Below, in pieces: positions 49,918 to 59,175 of a stretch of DNA of 64,000 nt. The stretch comes from Candidatus Zixiibacteriota bacterium (GTDB lineage Bacteria; Zixibacteria; MSB-5A5; JAABVY01). The stretch spans positions 1 through 64,000 of the forward strand of contig DSEQ01000001.1 in assembly GCA_011056555.1 (NCBI GenBank), read 5' to 3'. Position 1 is the stretch's first letter; every line of letters starts with the position of its first letter. The notes beneath the pieces are model-generated. The model was not told the DNA's origin. It worked only from the letters and a program-made list of their open reading frames with translations, and made no database searches. Both the position numbers and the translations under genes were made by a program.

Positions 49918-52077
49918 ATGCGCAGATTATTTATTTTATTTTTCATGCTATGCTTGATTATCACGGGATGCTCCGGCAATGACTCTTCGGGACCATCAGA
50001 TAATGACCATGACAACCTCTTAGCCTCGGCAACGATAGGAAGCGAGGGCGGCACTCTTTCAAGCGATGATATCTCGATCGAAATCCCCTCCGGATCCCTC
50101 GACATGGCCACTGAACTCAACTTATATTTGTCAGGAAGCGGAGAACCATTTGCGGAACAGGGAGTATCGCCTTTATTCAGGCTCGAGGGTTTACCACAGG
50201 GCTTTGATGGGAATCTTCATATTGCAATCAGATATGATGGGGTGCTTAATGCGGAGAGCTTCATTGCCATGGGTGAGGAGTTTTATCTGGTCGAAGATGA
50301 TGATTCCGGCTCTGTGTACAGTCTCTTCCAGGCTGCCGATTCCTCAGGATTTTTACTTGGCGATATTCCTGTGATCAGCCCCGATGCGAGAACTCATGGA
50401 AAATTGAATGCTGTTTCCGATGGCGCCGGGCTGATTATATATCTGCTTGGTGTGAGCGATTACCTGACTCTTCAGGATGGCGATTTCAGGATTCGATATC
50501 CGCGAATATTGCAGGAGAATGCGGAACAATTGAAGCTCTTCCTGGATCAGGCTTTAAATACCATAGAATATATGCAATTCCAGATTCCCGATGAGAACAC
50601 AACGCTGCCGATTAATGTGCTCATCCGGGAGAAGTCTTTGGGAAGTTTTGCGCAATATATCCCCAGAGAAGCGCACTCTTACTATACCGATAACCAATAC
50701 ACATCGATAGAGGTCCGCGAACAGGATATGGGTACAGCCGATTATCCTGAAATGAAACTTGATATCGGGAATGAGCTCTATCTGCTTGTCGCCGCAATGC
50801 ACAACAGGAGCACGCTTGACAGACTGCCGCTGTCATGGTTTGACTATGCCGGGAGCACATGGTTTCAGTGTTTCATGTCCGCCGATCCCGATACCTTCGT
50901 TCCGGATTTGTATCTTGAAAATTCAACCTGTTTACTGGATTCGTTTGATATGCGTCCCGCCGCACCAGAATATCAGCATCTGCTTCACGGCCGGGGCATG
51001 GGCGCCTTCATCAAATTTATGTACTCACGATTCGGACCCAGTGTTCTGCCATATATATACGTCGAACGTAAAGAGCATGAAATATCAGCGTGGAGAACAA
51101 TCTTCGGGAATTATGTCACTGTCATAAATCAGCCGCATGCCCAATGGTATCCGGCCTTTATCAAGCAATTGATAAATGAAGAAATTTACGATCTTGGCGG
51201 TCAGCTCTCCTCGCGTTTGCTGGATAAGACTTATCACGAATACGACATCGATTCAGATGCTAATCAGAACGCCACTTTTCCGTTCGGGGCAACCGCCCTC
51301 GAATCCAAAATATTCAAATTCGGGCTGAATAATCCGGATTTCGCCGATGGTGATCAGCTGCAAATTACTGTCTATGATAAGAGCATGCTGGCCGACAGTA
51401 TGCATCTGATTGTCTTTAAGAGAAAAGGTACAGCAGTGGAGTACATCGGGGATGGCTCCAGCGTTATTGTCGATAGCATTCTGGGACTCCAGCAGGATGG
51501 CTGGGATATTTTTGCTGTTGCAGTTAATTCAATCGCCGGAAGCTTGAATGACGCTACCGAATATGATTATTACCTGAATATTGAGGTTAAAGAAGCGCCG
51601 AGCATAAATATTGCTCGCGTCGTCATAAACGTTATAGTAGATGCCTATTTCAGGGATTCGGGTGACACTTCCTATCTAAAGCCTGATTTTAATCTATATT
51701 GGGTTGCGACCGGAACTACCACAGGAAATACATTCGAGGGCGATATCGATATGGTGCATGATAACGGCGCTATACCTACCGGTACCATGACCGTGACATT
51801 TGACCCGGATACCTACAGCATATTGTATTTCGACGCTTCCGCCACTGTCGATGATGCCTCTTTCGATTGGGAACACTGGGATATCTCTGGCGGTAATCTT
51901 AGCGGGAGTTATTTTGATGAGACGATAACAGCTCAGGCGGCTGGCCCCAACACCTTCAAATACATAACCGGCTTGAATTACCGCTGGGAGAGCAGCATGG
52001 ATTGGCACGAGATATACTTATTTGAATGTTCTTCCGGAAGTTTAATCGCGATTACACTTTACACACAGGACTATTGA
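49918..52077 (+). CDS. Large lipoprotein with a ZU5-like N-terminal region
   Basis: Lipobox IITGCSG; ASATIGSEGGTLSSDDISIEIPSGSLDMATELNLYLSG. Confidence 0.65.
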   Translation: MRRLFILFFMLCLIITGCSGNDSSGPSDNDHDNLLASATIGSEGGTLSSDDISIEIPSGSLDMATELNLYLSGSGEPFAEQGVSPLFRLEGLPQGFDGNLHIAIRYDGVLNAESFIAMGEEFYLVEDDDSGSVYSLFQAADSSGFLLGDIPVISPDARTHGKLNAVSDGAGLIIYLLGVSDYLTLQDGDFRIRYPRILQENAEQLKLFLDQALNTIEYMQFQIPDENTTLPINVLIREKSLGSFAQYIPREAHSYYTDNQYTSIEVREQDMGTADYPEMKLDIGNELYLLVAAMHNRSTLDRLPLSWFDYAGSTWFQCFMSADPDTFVPDLYLENSTCLLDSFDMRPAAPEYQHLLHGRGMGAFIKFMYSRFGPSVLPYIYVERKEHEISAWRTIFGNYVTVINQPHAQWYPAFIKQLINEEIYDLGGQLSSRLLDKTYHEYDIDSDANQNATFPFGATALESKIFKFGLNNPDFADGDQLQITVYDKSMLADSMHLIVFKRKGTAVEYIGDGSSVIVDSILGLQQDGWDIFAVAVNSIAGSLNDATEYDYYLNIEVKEAPSINIARVVINVIVDAYFRDSGDTSYLKPDFNLYWVATGTTTGNTFEGDIDMVHDNGAIPTGTMTVTFDPDTYSILYFDASATVDDASFDWEHWDISGGNLSGSYFDETITAQAAGPNTFKYITGLNYRWESSMDWHEIYLFECSSGSLIAITLYTQDY

Positions 52078-52152
52078 GCGGATTCATGTCCCGCTATAAT
52101 CCCCGTTTTTTTCGCTTGCTTATCGCCTCTTGAGCTATTATTTACATGAATC

Positions 52153-52872
52153 ATGGCCGGGAAGCTGGAAAATAAGATCGCACTTGTAACCGGGGCGAGC
52201 AAAGGTATCGGCAGAGCGACTGTCGAACTTTTTGCTGAACATGGCGCCGAAGTATTCTGCCCGGCACGATCTATCGATAAACTGGAAGAGCTTAAATCCA
52301 GCCTGGAAAAGAAGGGCGCCAAAATTCATATCAAACAAACCGATCTTGGAAAGCCCTCTGATATTAATGAGCTCTTCAGGTTCATCTCAGCTAACGCCGA
52401 ACACCTTGACACTGTAGTCAATGCCGCCGGGACATTCAAACGGGGGCGAATCGACCAGATCGCCGAATCCGATTTTGATGAAATCATTAACATCAACCTG
52501 AAAGCAGCATATCTGATATGTCAGCACGCCATACCATTGCTGTTAAAGTCCGGAAACGGAACTATCGTAAACATATCATCTCTTTCAGGATGTTTCGGCC
52601 TGCAGAAGTTTGACGGCTTCGGGCCCTATGATATCTCCAAATACGGCCTCTGGGGCCTGACCGAGATTCTGGATGTCGAATTGAAAGAAAAAAACATCCG
52701 TGTAAACCAGATTTCCCCCAGCGGGGTCGATACGGAAATGCATTACCGGGCCTTCGGGCCGGAATCAAATCCCCCGCTCACTCCTCGGGATGTCGCCCGG
52801 GTGGTATTGTATCTCGCATCTGATGAATCCGCACCACTATCCGGGGAAAATCTGAGGCTTTTTGGTAAATAG
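52153..52872 (+). CDS. SDR family oxidoreductase
   Basis: ALVTGASKGIGRATVELFAEHGAEV, NAAGTF, SSLSGCFGLQKFDGFGPYDISKYGL (Ser...YxxxK). Confidence 0.92.
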   Translation: MAGKLENKIALVTGASKGIGRATVELFAEHGAEVFCPARSIDKLEELKSSLEKKGAKIHIKQTDLGKPSDINELFRFISANAEHLDTVVNAAGTFKRGRIDQIAESDFDEIININLKAAYLICQHAIPLLLKSGNGTIVNISSLSGCFGLQKFDGFGPYDISKYGLWGLTEILDVELKEKNIRVNQISPSGVDTEMHYRAFGPESNPPLTPRDVARVVLYLASDESAPLSGENLRLFGK

Positions 52873-52875
52873 CGC

Positions 52876-53754
52876 ATGTCCAATCAGGTCGACTGGTCAA
52901 GAGCATTTAAATTCAAGGGCGAAGATAAGTACTTCAATTTATCCGTTCTCTGGATTTTCTACTACCCCTATGCCATACGGTTTTTCTATTATCTCAGGGT
53001 TCATCCGCACTTTGTGCTTTCGCTTGCTATAATTCTCGGACTGGCATCGAGCGCATTCCTGTGGTATGATAAACTGATCGTTGCAGCAATACTCCTGCAT
53101 TTACGGGATGTTTGTGATGCCTCGGACGGTTCGCTGGCCAGGTTGCGGGGGATGACCTCACGGGTTGGCCGATTTATGGATTCACTAGGTGACATGCTGG
53201 TTCTAACGATCTTGATTGCTGTTATTGCAATTGAAGCCTATACATCTGTGGACAGCAGCATTTATATAATCCTCGGTATATTGACGTGGTTCAGTCTGTT
53301 CATTCAATGTTCCTACTTCAACTATTATCAGCTCAAGTACGCCGAAAGCATAGAGGAACATCTCGGGGCAAGGCTGGAAGAAAAAAAGAAGGATGACAGG
53401 GATAGTCGGACGGTGGGAATATTGAGACTGTTATACAGGGCGCTGTATAGCTGGCAGGATATGCTCATAAAACAGATCGACAGGCTTTCAATTTCAATAT
53501 TAAGCATTTATCCCGGCTTCAATCAGGACGACTGGTACCGTGATAAAGGGTTTCTGACCTTGAATTCGCTCCTGTGCTTCGGGACACATATATTTGTTTT
53601 TTGTTTGTGTTTCATTTTCGGAAACCCGGCGCTTGCTTTATTCATTATAACTGTATTATTTAATATATACTTTTTCGCGTTGATGGCCGGGCGGATCATA
53701 ATTTATAAATTCAGGCTGGCCGGGGAAAGATCGAAAAAAATAACAGGACATTGA
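52876..53754 (+). CDS. CDP-alcohol phosphatidyltransferase family protein
   Basis: Full signature D-AS-DG-SL-AR-(8)-G-RFM-D-SLG-D in DASDGSLARLRGMTSRVGRFMDSLGD; multiple TMs. Confidence 0.92.
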   Translation: MSNQVDWSRAFKFKGEDKYFNLSVLWIFYYPYAIRFFYYLRVHPHFVLSLAIILGLASSAFLWYDKLIVAAILLHLRDVCDASDGSLARLRGMTSRVGRFMDSLGDMLVLTILIAVIAIEAYTSVDSSIYIILGILTWFSLFIQCSYFNYYQLKYAESIEEHLGARLEEKKKDDRDSRTVGILRLLYRALYSWQDMLIKQIDRLSISILSIYPGFNQDDWYRDKGFLTLNSLLCFGTHIFVFCLCFIFGNPALALFIITVLFNIYFFALMAGRIIIYKFRLAGERSKKITGH

Positions 53755-54173
53755 AAATGAAGGTCTCTATAACACGTAAGGCTCATTTCACATCCGGACA
53801 CCGTCTCTATAACCCGGACTTCTCGGACGAGGAGAACAGGCGCATATTCGGGCCCTGCTCCAATCCCAACGGGCATGGTCATAATTATGTGCTGGAGGTC
53901 ACGGTCACCGGCGAGCTCGATCCCGCCACCGGTATGATAATGAACCTCAAGGAGTTAAAGAATATAATTAACGAGCATATAATTTCCCGGTGTGATCATA
54001 AAAACTTCAGCGTTGATGTCGATTTTACCCGGGATATTATTCCCACCGCCGAGAATCTGGCCAAGCGGATTTTTGAAGTACTGGATTCCAAACTTCCCGA
54101 TGGAACACTGCAGCGTATTAAACTGTTTGAAACCGAAAACAATATAGCAATTGCTGAAAGAGGAGATGGCTAA
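53751..54173 (+). CDS. 6-pyruvoyl-tetrahydropterin synthase (eukaryotic-like PTPS)
   Basis: FGPCSNPNGHGHNYVLEVTVTGELDPATGMIMNLKELKNII...CDHKNFSVDVDF...TAENLAKRIFEVL...IKLFETENNIA; catalytic Cys, Zn His and the DHKN motif present. Confidence 0.9.
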   Translation: MKMKVSITRKAHFTSGHRLYNPDFSDEENRRIFGPCSNPNGHGHNYVLEVTVTGELDPATGMIMNLKELKNIINEHIISRCDHKNFSVDVDFTRDIIPTAENLAKRIFEVLDSKLPDGTLQRIKLFETENNIAIAERGDG

Positions 54174-55031
54174 ATGATAGATGTGCAGAACAGAAAAGAT
54201 AACCGCAATATCAGTATTGACCGGGTCGGTATAAAGAACATCAAATACCCGATCACTCTTCGCGACAAACATAAGGACCTTCAGCATACAATCGCAAGTG
54301 TTAATCTTTATGTCGATCTGCCGCGCGAATTCAAGGGAACACATATGTCCCGCTTTGTCGAGGTCCTGACCGAACACCACCAGGAAATTGATATCAGAAA
54401 TATAAAGGGCATTCTGGAGGAGATCAAAACCAGGCTGAAAGCCAAAACCGCTCATCTGGAACTGACCTTCCCCTATTTTATCGAGAAGAAAGCACCGGTT
54501 TCAGGCCAGAGTGCAATGCTCGATTATAACTGCACTATCGAGGCTGTGGCCAATGGTTCGGAGGATATAAAACCCGCCATCACAGTCGAGGTGCCGGTGA
54601 CCACATTGTGTCCCTGCTCGAAAGAAATATCCGAGCGCGGCGCGCACAACCAGCGTTCGGTGGTGACTCTCAAAGTCCGCGTTAACCAGTTTATCTGGCT
54701 GGAAGAGCTGATTCATATAGTCGAGCATTCCGCTTCTTGCGAACTCTTCCCGCTTCTCAAACGCGAGGATGAGAAATATGTCACCGAGGAGGCCTACGAT
54801 AATCCAGCCTTTGTTGAGGATGTGGTCAGGAACATCACCGAGAAGCTTCAGGATGATGAGCGTATCGACTGGTTCAGTGTCGAATCCGAAAATCAGGAAT
54901 CGATTCACAATCATAATGCTTACGCCCAGATCGTTCGCAACCTCCGGGCCGAACGCTTTAATGATGAGAAAGCTCGTGAAATCGCTCGTAAGAAAGAGCC
55001 GAATGAGGTCGAAAGCGAGGTCGATGCCTGA
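54174..55031 (+). CDS. folE2: GTP cyclohydrolase FolE2
   Basis: RNISIDRVGIKNIKYPITLRDKHKDLQHTIASVNLYVDLPREFKGTHMSRFVEVL...TTLCPCSKEISERGAHNQRS. Confidence 0.95.
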   Translation: MIDVQNRKDNRNISIDRVGIKNIKYPITLRDKHKDLQHTIASVNLYVDLPREFKGTHMSRFVEVLTEHHQEIDIRNIKGILEEIKTRLKAKTAHLELTFPYFIEKKAPVSGQSAMLDYNCTIEAVANGSEDIKPAITVEVPVTTLCPCSKEISERGAHNQRSVVTLKVRVNQFIWLEELIHIVEHSASCELFPLLKREDEKYVTEEAYDNPAFVEDVVRNITEKLQDDERIDWFSVESENQESIHNHNAYAQIVRNLRAERFNDEKAREIARKKEPNEVESEVDA

Positions 55032-55768
55032 TGTCAGACCTACTTAGAGACAAAGTTGTCCTTGTGACCGGCTCTAGCCGCGGACTGGGTAAGACCATTG
55101 CCAGACGTTATCTTGAGGAAGGCGCGAGAGTAATAATCACCAGTCAGCAATCGGATGAGCTCGATCAGGCTGCGGAAGAGTTGAAGCGGGCCTCGGATCA
55201 ACTTAGAAAAGTCGTGGCGGATATAACAGATGACTCTCAGGCCAAGAAACTTGTCGACAGCGCAATCCAGGAATTCGGACAGATAGATATTCTCATAAAT
55301 AATGCCGGTGTATTCAAAGGCGGCGAAATTGATCAGATGGACGTCAAGGACTTCGAGCTGACATTCAATGTCAATGTCAAGGGCGCATTTCTGGTCACCC
55401 GTCATGCTGTGGCGCAGATGAAGAAGCAGAAGTCGGGGCAGATTGTAAATATCTGCTCGATCGGCTCCAAGCTGGGCATGGAAAAGCTCTCGGCCTACTG
55501 CGCCTCCAAGGCTGCTCTTGCTCGTTTCGGCGACAGCTTAAAAGCCGAGCTCAAACCGTATAATATTCGGGTCACCAATGTCATGCCGCACGCCATGAAC
55601 ACGATGGGCAAGAATATCGATCCGGATTCCGACGACCGCCGTAAGATGATTGAACCCGATGATGTCGCCGATGCCATTATTGCGATAACTTCAGCGGAAG
55701 ATTATGTTCAGTACCAGGACATAACGATCTTCCCCAAGTCCACAAAACTGACCAAGACAGAAGAATAA
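55031..55768 (+). CDS. SDR family oxidoreductase (possible sepiapterin-reductase-like role)
   Basis: VVLVTGSSRGLGKTIARRYLEEGARV, INNAGVFKGG, CSIGSKLGMEKLSAYCASKAALARF; start overlaps the folE2 stop. Confidence 0.9.
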   Translation: MSDLLRDKVVLVTGSSRGLGKTIARRYLEEGARVIITSQQSDELDQAAEELKRASDQLRKVVADITDDSQAKKLVDSAIQEFGQIDILINNAGVFKGGEIDQMDVKDFELTFNVNVKGAFLVTRHAVAQMKKQKSGQIVNICSIGSKLGMEKLSAYCASKAALARFGDSLKAELKPYNIRVTNVMPHAMNTMGKNIDPDSDDRRKMIEPDDVADAIIAITSAEDYVQYQDITIFPKSTKLTKTEE

Positions 55769-55831
55769 ATTCTTCAAGTGCCCATAAATTTCGTGTGCGA
55801 AGTAACTCCCATACTCCGTGGAAAATCGTAG

Positions 55832-55880
55832 GTCAAAAGTCTGTGACTTTTGACATCGTCAAATCTCAAAGAGATTTGAC
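55832..55880. repeat. Double-hairpin intergenic repeat (family F)
   Basis: GTCAAAAGTC-tgt-GACTTTTGAC then GTCAAATCTC-aaa-GAGATTTGAC, two perfect 10-bp stems back to back. Confidence 0.75.
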
Positions 55881-55940
55881 CTCATAACATAAGTCAAACC
55901 TTTTTAGGCTACCGATAATTGATTATTTTTATTATATGTC

Positions 55941-55982
55941 GCGCAGGGTCTTGCCTCGACTTGTCTAGGTGTGACCCTGCGC
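55941..55982. repeat. 42-bp palindrome (family A copy 2)
   Basis: GCGCAGGGTC-ttgcctcgacttgtctaggtgt-GACCCTGCGC; same outer arms and length as 35710-35751. Confidence 0.8.
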
Positions 55983-56017
55983 AATTCTGGTCGTCAGATA
56001 CTGGAGAGCCAACCCGA

Positions 56018-56584
56018 TTAGCGGCCGTTCGAAATGGTAACCGGAACCGGATTGGAGAGCATATCCAGCACAGGCGAGGTCTTCTTGACATGTGCCCAGA
56101 GTTCCTCGACCTTTTCCGGCGGAGCATCACAGTCCACACGATATTTCAGATTGATATCCTTGTAGCCCGGACGGACCTGGTCCGAAAGCCCTAGGAAACC
56201 ATGCAGATCCATCTTCCCCTCAAGGTCGAACTCGAGATTCTTGACATTGATACCCTGAGCCGCGGCATTGTAAGAAAATCCCACTGCCAGACACGATGCC
56301 AGCGCATGAAGCACCGATTCAACTGCATTGGGGGCCTTGTTAGAGCCGAGTAATACCGGCGGCTCATCACCGTCCATAACAAACTCTCTGCTCCGGGACT
56401 TATCTTCCTGCCCTGCGCCATAAAAGCCCTTTATCATGGTTTGGGAATAGCCCCCATCGAGCCATTTAGTCGAGGCGCGGAAATTGAACTGTGCCAGTTC
56501 CGGGTTCTCCTTGATAGCGTTGATAGTATCAACAAGCTGTTCGACATTTACACCGTTGGGATAAGTTTTCTCTTTAGTGGACAT
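56018..56584 (-). CDS. OsmC family protein
   Basis: NAVESVLHALASCLAVGFSYNAAAQGINVKNLEFDLEGKMDLHGFLGL...VKKTSPVLDMLSNPVPV. Start placed at MSTKEKTY (56584). Confidence 0.9.
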   Translation of the reverse strand: MSTKEKTYPNGVNVEQLVDTINAIKENPELAQFNFRASTKWLDGGYSQTMIKGFYGAGQEDKSRSREFVMDGDEPPVLLGSNKAPNAVESVLHALASCLAVGFSYNAAAQGINVKNLEFDLEGKMDLHGFLGLSDQVRPGYKDINLKYRVDCDAPPEKVEELWAHVKKTSPVLDMLSNPVPVTISNGR

Positions 56585-56816
56585 ATTCTCTCCTGTTTTT
56601 AATGGTGAACAAAAAAGCGGGCGACAGATGCTGGTTATCGCCCGTGTTTTAATCTTGTAATTGAAATCCCGGCCTGATGGTTCCCGTATGTCCATATTTT
56701 TAAATGGATACGGGAGTTTCCCGTCCAGAATGCGGGATATCGTTGCGAGAATGAAAACCCCGGGCGTTGCGGAAACGTATTGTTAATTAGTATTCATTGG
56801 TATTGAGGAGGATATT

Positions 56817-57176
56817 ATGGGATTGGTTATTCTTGAGGAACTTCCCAGGATCGTTATCGCGGACGGGATTAATGGCAAGGCCGTGACAGCCGGTACGATG
56901 ACTGTTATGCATGTCAACCTGGATAAGGGCGCGATCGTTCCGGAGCATTCACATTACCATGAGCAGGTCGTGAATGTTATCGAGGGTGAACTGGAGCTCA
57001 CGGTCGATGGCGAGAAGTTCAGTTTAACGGCGGGTAAGGTTATGGTTCTGCCGCCCAACATCGTGCATTCAGGGCGGGCGAAGACCGAGGTGAGGGTGAT
57101 CGATGTGTTCCATCCGGTGCGGGAGGATTTCGCCGGTTCAGATTTTGGCGGATACAGCCAATCGGATGCCGATTGA
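56817..57176 (+). CDS. Cupin domain protein
   Basis: VPEHSHYHEQVVNVIEGELELTVDGEKFSLTAGKVMVLPPNIVHSGRA. Confidence 0.9.
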   Translation: MGLVILEELPRIVIADGINGKAVTAGTMTVMHVNLDKGAIVPEHSHYHEQVVNVIEGELELTVDGEKFSLTAGKVMVLPPNIVHSGRAKTEVRVIDVFHPVREDFAGSDFGGYSQSDAD

Positions 57177-57186
57177 TATGGCTGAT

Positions 57187-57213
57187 AAAAAAACCCGCCG
57201 GTAAATGACGGGC
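57187..57213 (-). terminator. Intrinsic terminator on the reverse strand
   Basis: Reverse strand CCCGTCATTTACCGGCGGG followed by TTTTTTT; downstream of the 57243-57500 gene. Confidence 0.65.
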
Positions 57214-57242
57214 TTAATCTCTGGTACTGGGCAATCGTCCTC

Positions 57243-57500
57243 TTAGACCGGTGTTGTCTTGGCGAGCTTGGTCAGGGCCTGTCTTGCTTCCTCGAGACGT
57301 TCTCGCAGGGACACAATTTCCTCTTCCATTTGTTCAGTCTGGCTGGCTCTCTTTTTGATCAATACCCTGAACAAGAGCCCCAGCGAAACGAGCATAAACA
57401 TTATCGCGTTTGCACTGCGGAAGACCTGTCCATAGTTGAATATGCTGTCGAGCAAAGCCATAACACCCAGGGCAAATAGAATCATACACCATACAAGCAT
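57243..57500 (-). CDS. Small membrane protein with a C-terminal coiled coil
   Basis: Two TMs followed by RASQTEQMEEEIVSLRERLEEARQALTKLAK; flanked by a terminator. Confidence 0.55.
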   Translation of the reverse strand: MLVWCMILFALGVMALLDSIFNYGQVFRSANAIMFMLVSLGLLFRVLIKKRASQTEQMEEEIVSLRERLEEARQALTKLAKTTPV

Positions 57501-57645
57501 TGTAATCTCCTTAGCGGCATCAGATTTTTGGAATCATAGACCTATTTTTATATCGGCTGTTTAGATTAATAATATACTTTTTTTGATTGGATTAGAAACC
57601 GGCCATAAATGGCGGGTCACCAATATTGATATCATAACGAATCCC

Positions 57646-57692
57646 GTCATTGCGAGGAGCCCCGACATTGCCGAGGGCGACGTGGCAATCTC
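57646..57692. repeat. REP-like element (family B partial copy 2)
   Basis: GTCATTGCGAGGAGCCCCGACATTGCCGAGGGCGACGTGGCAATCTC shares GTCATTGCGAG and GTGGCAATCTC with 35868-35914. Confidence 0.65.
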
Positions 57693-57712
57693 ATATTTTC
57701 GATGCAGAAATC

Positions 57713-57796
57713 GTAGGGCAGGTTCCCTGCGAACCTGCCAACGCTGAAAACGAGGTCAATAATGAAATAGGCAGGACCACAGGGGTCCTGCCCTAC
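57713..57796. repeat. MITE-like element (family C copy)
   Basis: Terminal inverted repeats GTAGGGCAGG / CCTGCCCTAC with an internal hairpin GGTTC-cctgc-GAACC; related to 32063-32122. Confidence 0.7.
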
Positions 57797-57920
57797 CTCT
57801 TATAGCTCGTGCGCGGCCATGTCGGGTCAGATGGAGTACGTCCTCGTGCGGCGCTTCTTTTGAGTTAGTGGGCGGCGTACCTCCCGGTGCGCCGCGAGTG
57901 AGGAATTTTGTTTCCTATGT

Positions 57921-58079
57921 AGTGAGTTTGTATTTAGGAGCAACATAGCAGGATGCCCGGCTAAATCAGTCAGGCGCCTGACCTTCGGCCCACATTTCAT
58001 GTGGGGTACCAGTTAGTTTACATTTAAGAACAACACAGCAGGATGCCCGGCTAATCCCATGTTTTCATGTGGGGTATAG
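57921..58079. repeat. Tandem ~90-bp direct repeat (two diverged units)
   Basis: AGTGAGTTTGTATTTAGGAGCAACATAGCAGGATGCCCGGCTAA vs AGTTAGTTTACATTTAAGAACAACACAGCAGGATGCCCGGCTAA, each followed by TTCATGTGGGGTA. Confidence 0.75.
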
Positions 58080-58182
58080 GTGAATTATTAGGAAATAATA
58101 ATTGACGAATTTATCTTTTTGTATAAATATGAAGTGTGAATTGATTATTAAAAGCTACATAAACTCACATTGGATTAGGGAA

Positions 58183-59097
58183 ATGAAGAAAAGGATTTCT
58201 CCTGCAGCCATACAATGTTTAAAGGAAGCTTTGACTTATATTTTTTGGTATAAGCGTGATCTAAGAAGCTTTTTGTATCATGCTTTAGAGTCATCAAATA
58301 TTCTGGCTAGAATAAATTGGGATGATCTAAAGCGAAATATTGCCCATGATTTGGTTAATGAGCTAATGAAGGATCAGGAAAAATATCAAACAGAAATCAT
58401 TGATTTGATGAATGAAGTTTGCCAAATGGAGGATTTTTCTCACCTGCGTCGCCTAGATGATGGAAAGAAGAAAGAAACCCTTGCAAAAGAAGCTGTATCC
58501 GCTCTCAGAAAGCAGTTTGTTGGACATCAACAACTCGTAGAGGAAATAAAGCAAATGGAACTACGAAGAGAAAGGGCTCATAAAAAATCAATGCAGATTC
58601 AGGCCGTACAACAAAAGCTCAATGAGCTATCAAGTGAATATGCTTTATTACTAGGATCAACTGAACCAAATAAAAGGGGATATAGATTAGAGAAAATATT
58701 GCGAGAGCTATTCGAAATATTTGATTTGGATCCAAAAGCTTCATTTAAAATAACTGGTGAACAGATAGATGGGGCCTTCTCCTTTGAAATGACAGACTAT
58801 CTACTGGAAGCAAAATGGCAAAAAAGTCCCGTTGCTGCAAGAGACATGGACAGCCTTACGGGAAAATTATCTAGAAAGCTTGACAATACATTGGGACTAT
58901 TTATTTCAATTAATGGATTCGCTCAAGATTCTGTAAAAGCAGTTTCATCTGGCAGACGCCTGATAATATTGATGGATGGAAGCGATTTAATGGCAGTTTT
59001 GGAAGCACGCATAGATTTAGGCCAGTTATTACTCCGCAAAAGACGGAACGCTGCCGAGACTGGCAATATTTACCTTCGTTTTCATGAATTTCTATAA
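58183..59097 (+). CDS. PD-(D/E)xK restriction-endonuclease-like protein
   Basis: C-terminal region RGYRLEKILRELFEIFDLDPKASFKITGEQIDGAFSFEMTDYLLEAKWQKSPV gives E...D...ExK; helical/coiled-coil N-terminus. Start moved from 58102 to MKKRISPAAIQ. Confidence 0.75.
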   Translation: MKKRISPAAIQCLKEALTYIFWYKRDLRSFLYHALESSNILARINWDDLKRNIAHDLVNELMKDQEKYQTEIIDLMNEVCQMEDFSHLRRLDDGKKKETLAKEAVSALRKQFVGHQQLVEEIKQMELRRERAHKKSMQIQAVQQKLNELSSEYALLLGSTEPNKRGYRLEKILRELFEIFDLDPKASFKITGEQIDGAFSFEMTDYLLEAKWQKSPVAARDMDSLTGKLSRKLDNTLGLFISINGFAQDSVKAVSSGRRLIILMDGSDLMAVLEARIDLGQLLLRKRRNAAETGNIYLRFHEFL

Positions 59098-59175
59098 TGG
59101 TTTTCATATGGACGCCTTAGTTTATTCTTACTTATAAATGCATAGTCATAAGCACATAAGGTTTTAATTAATTGC

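Noticed and set aside
57646-58079. CRISPR array
   Set aside because: Repeats are of different families and there are only two units in the tandem part; no regular repeat-spacer pattern.
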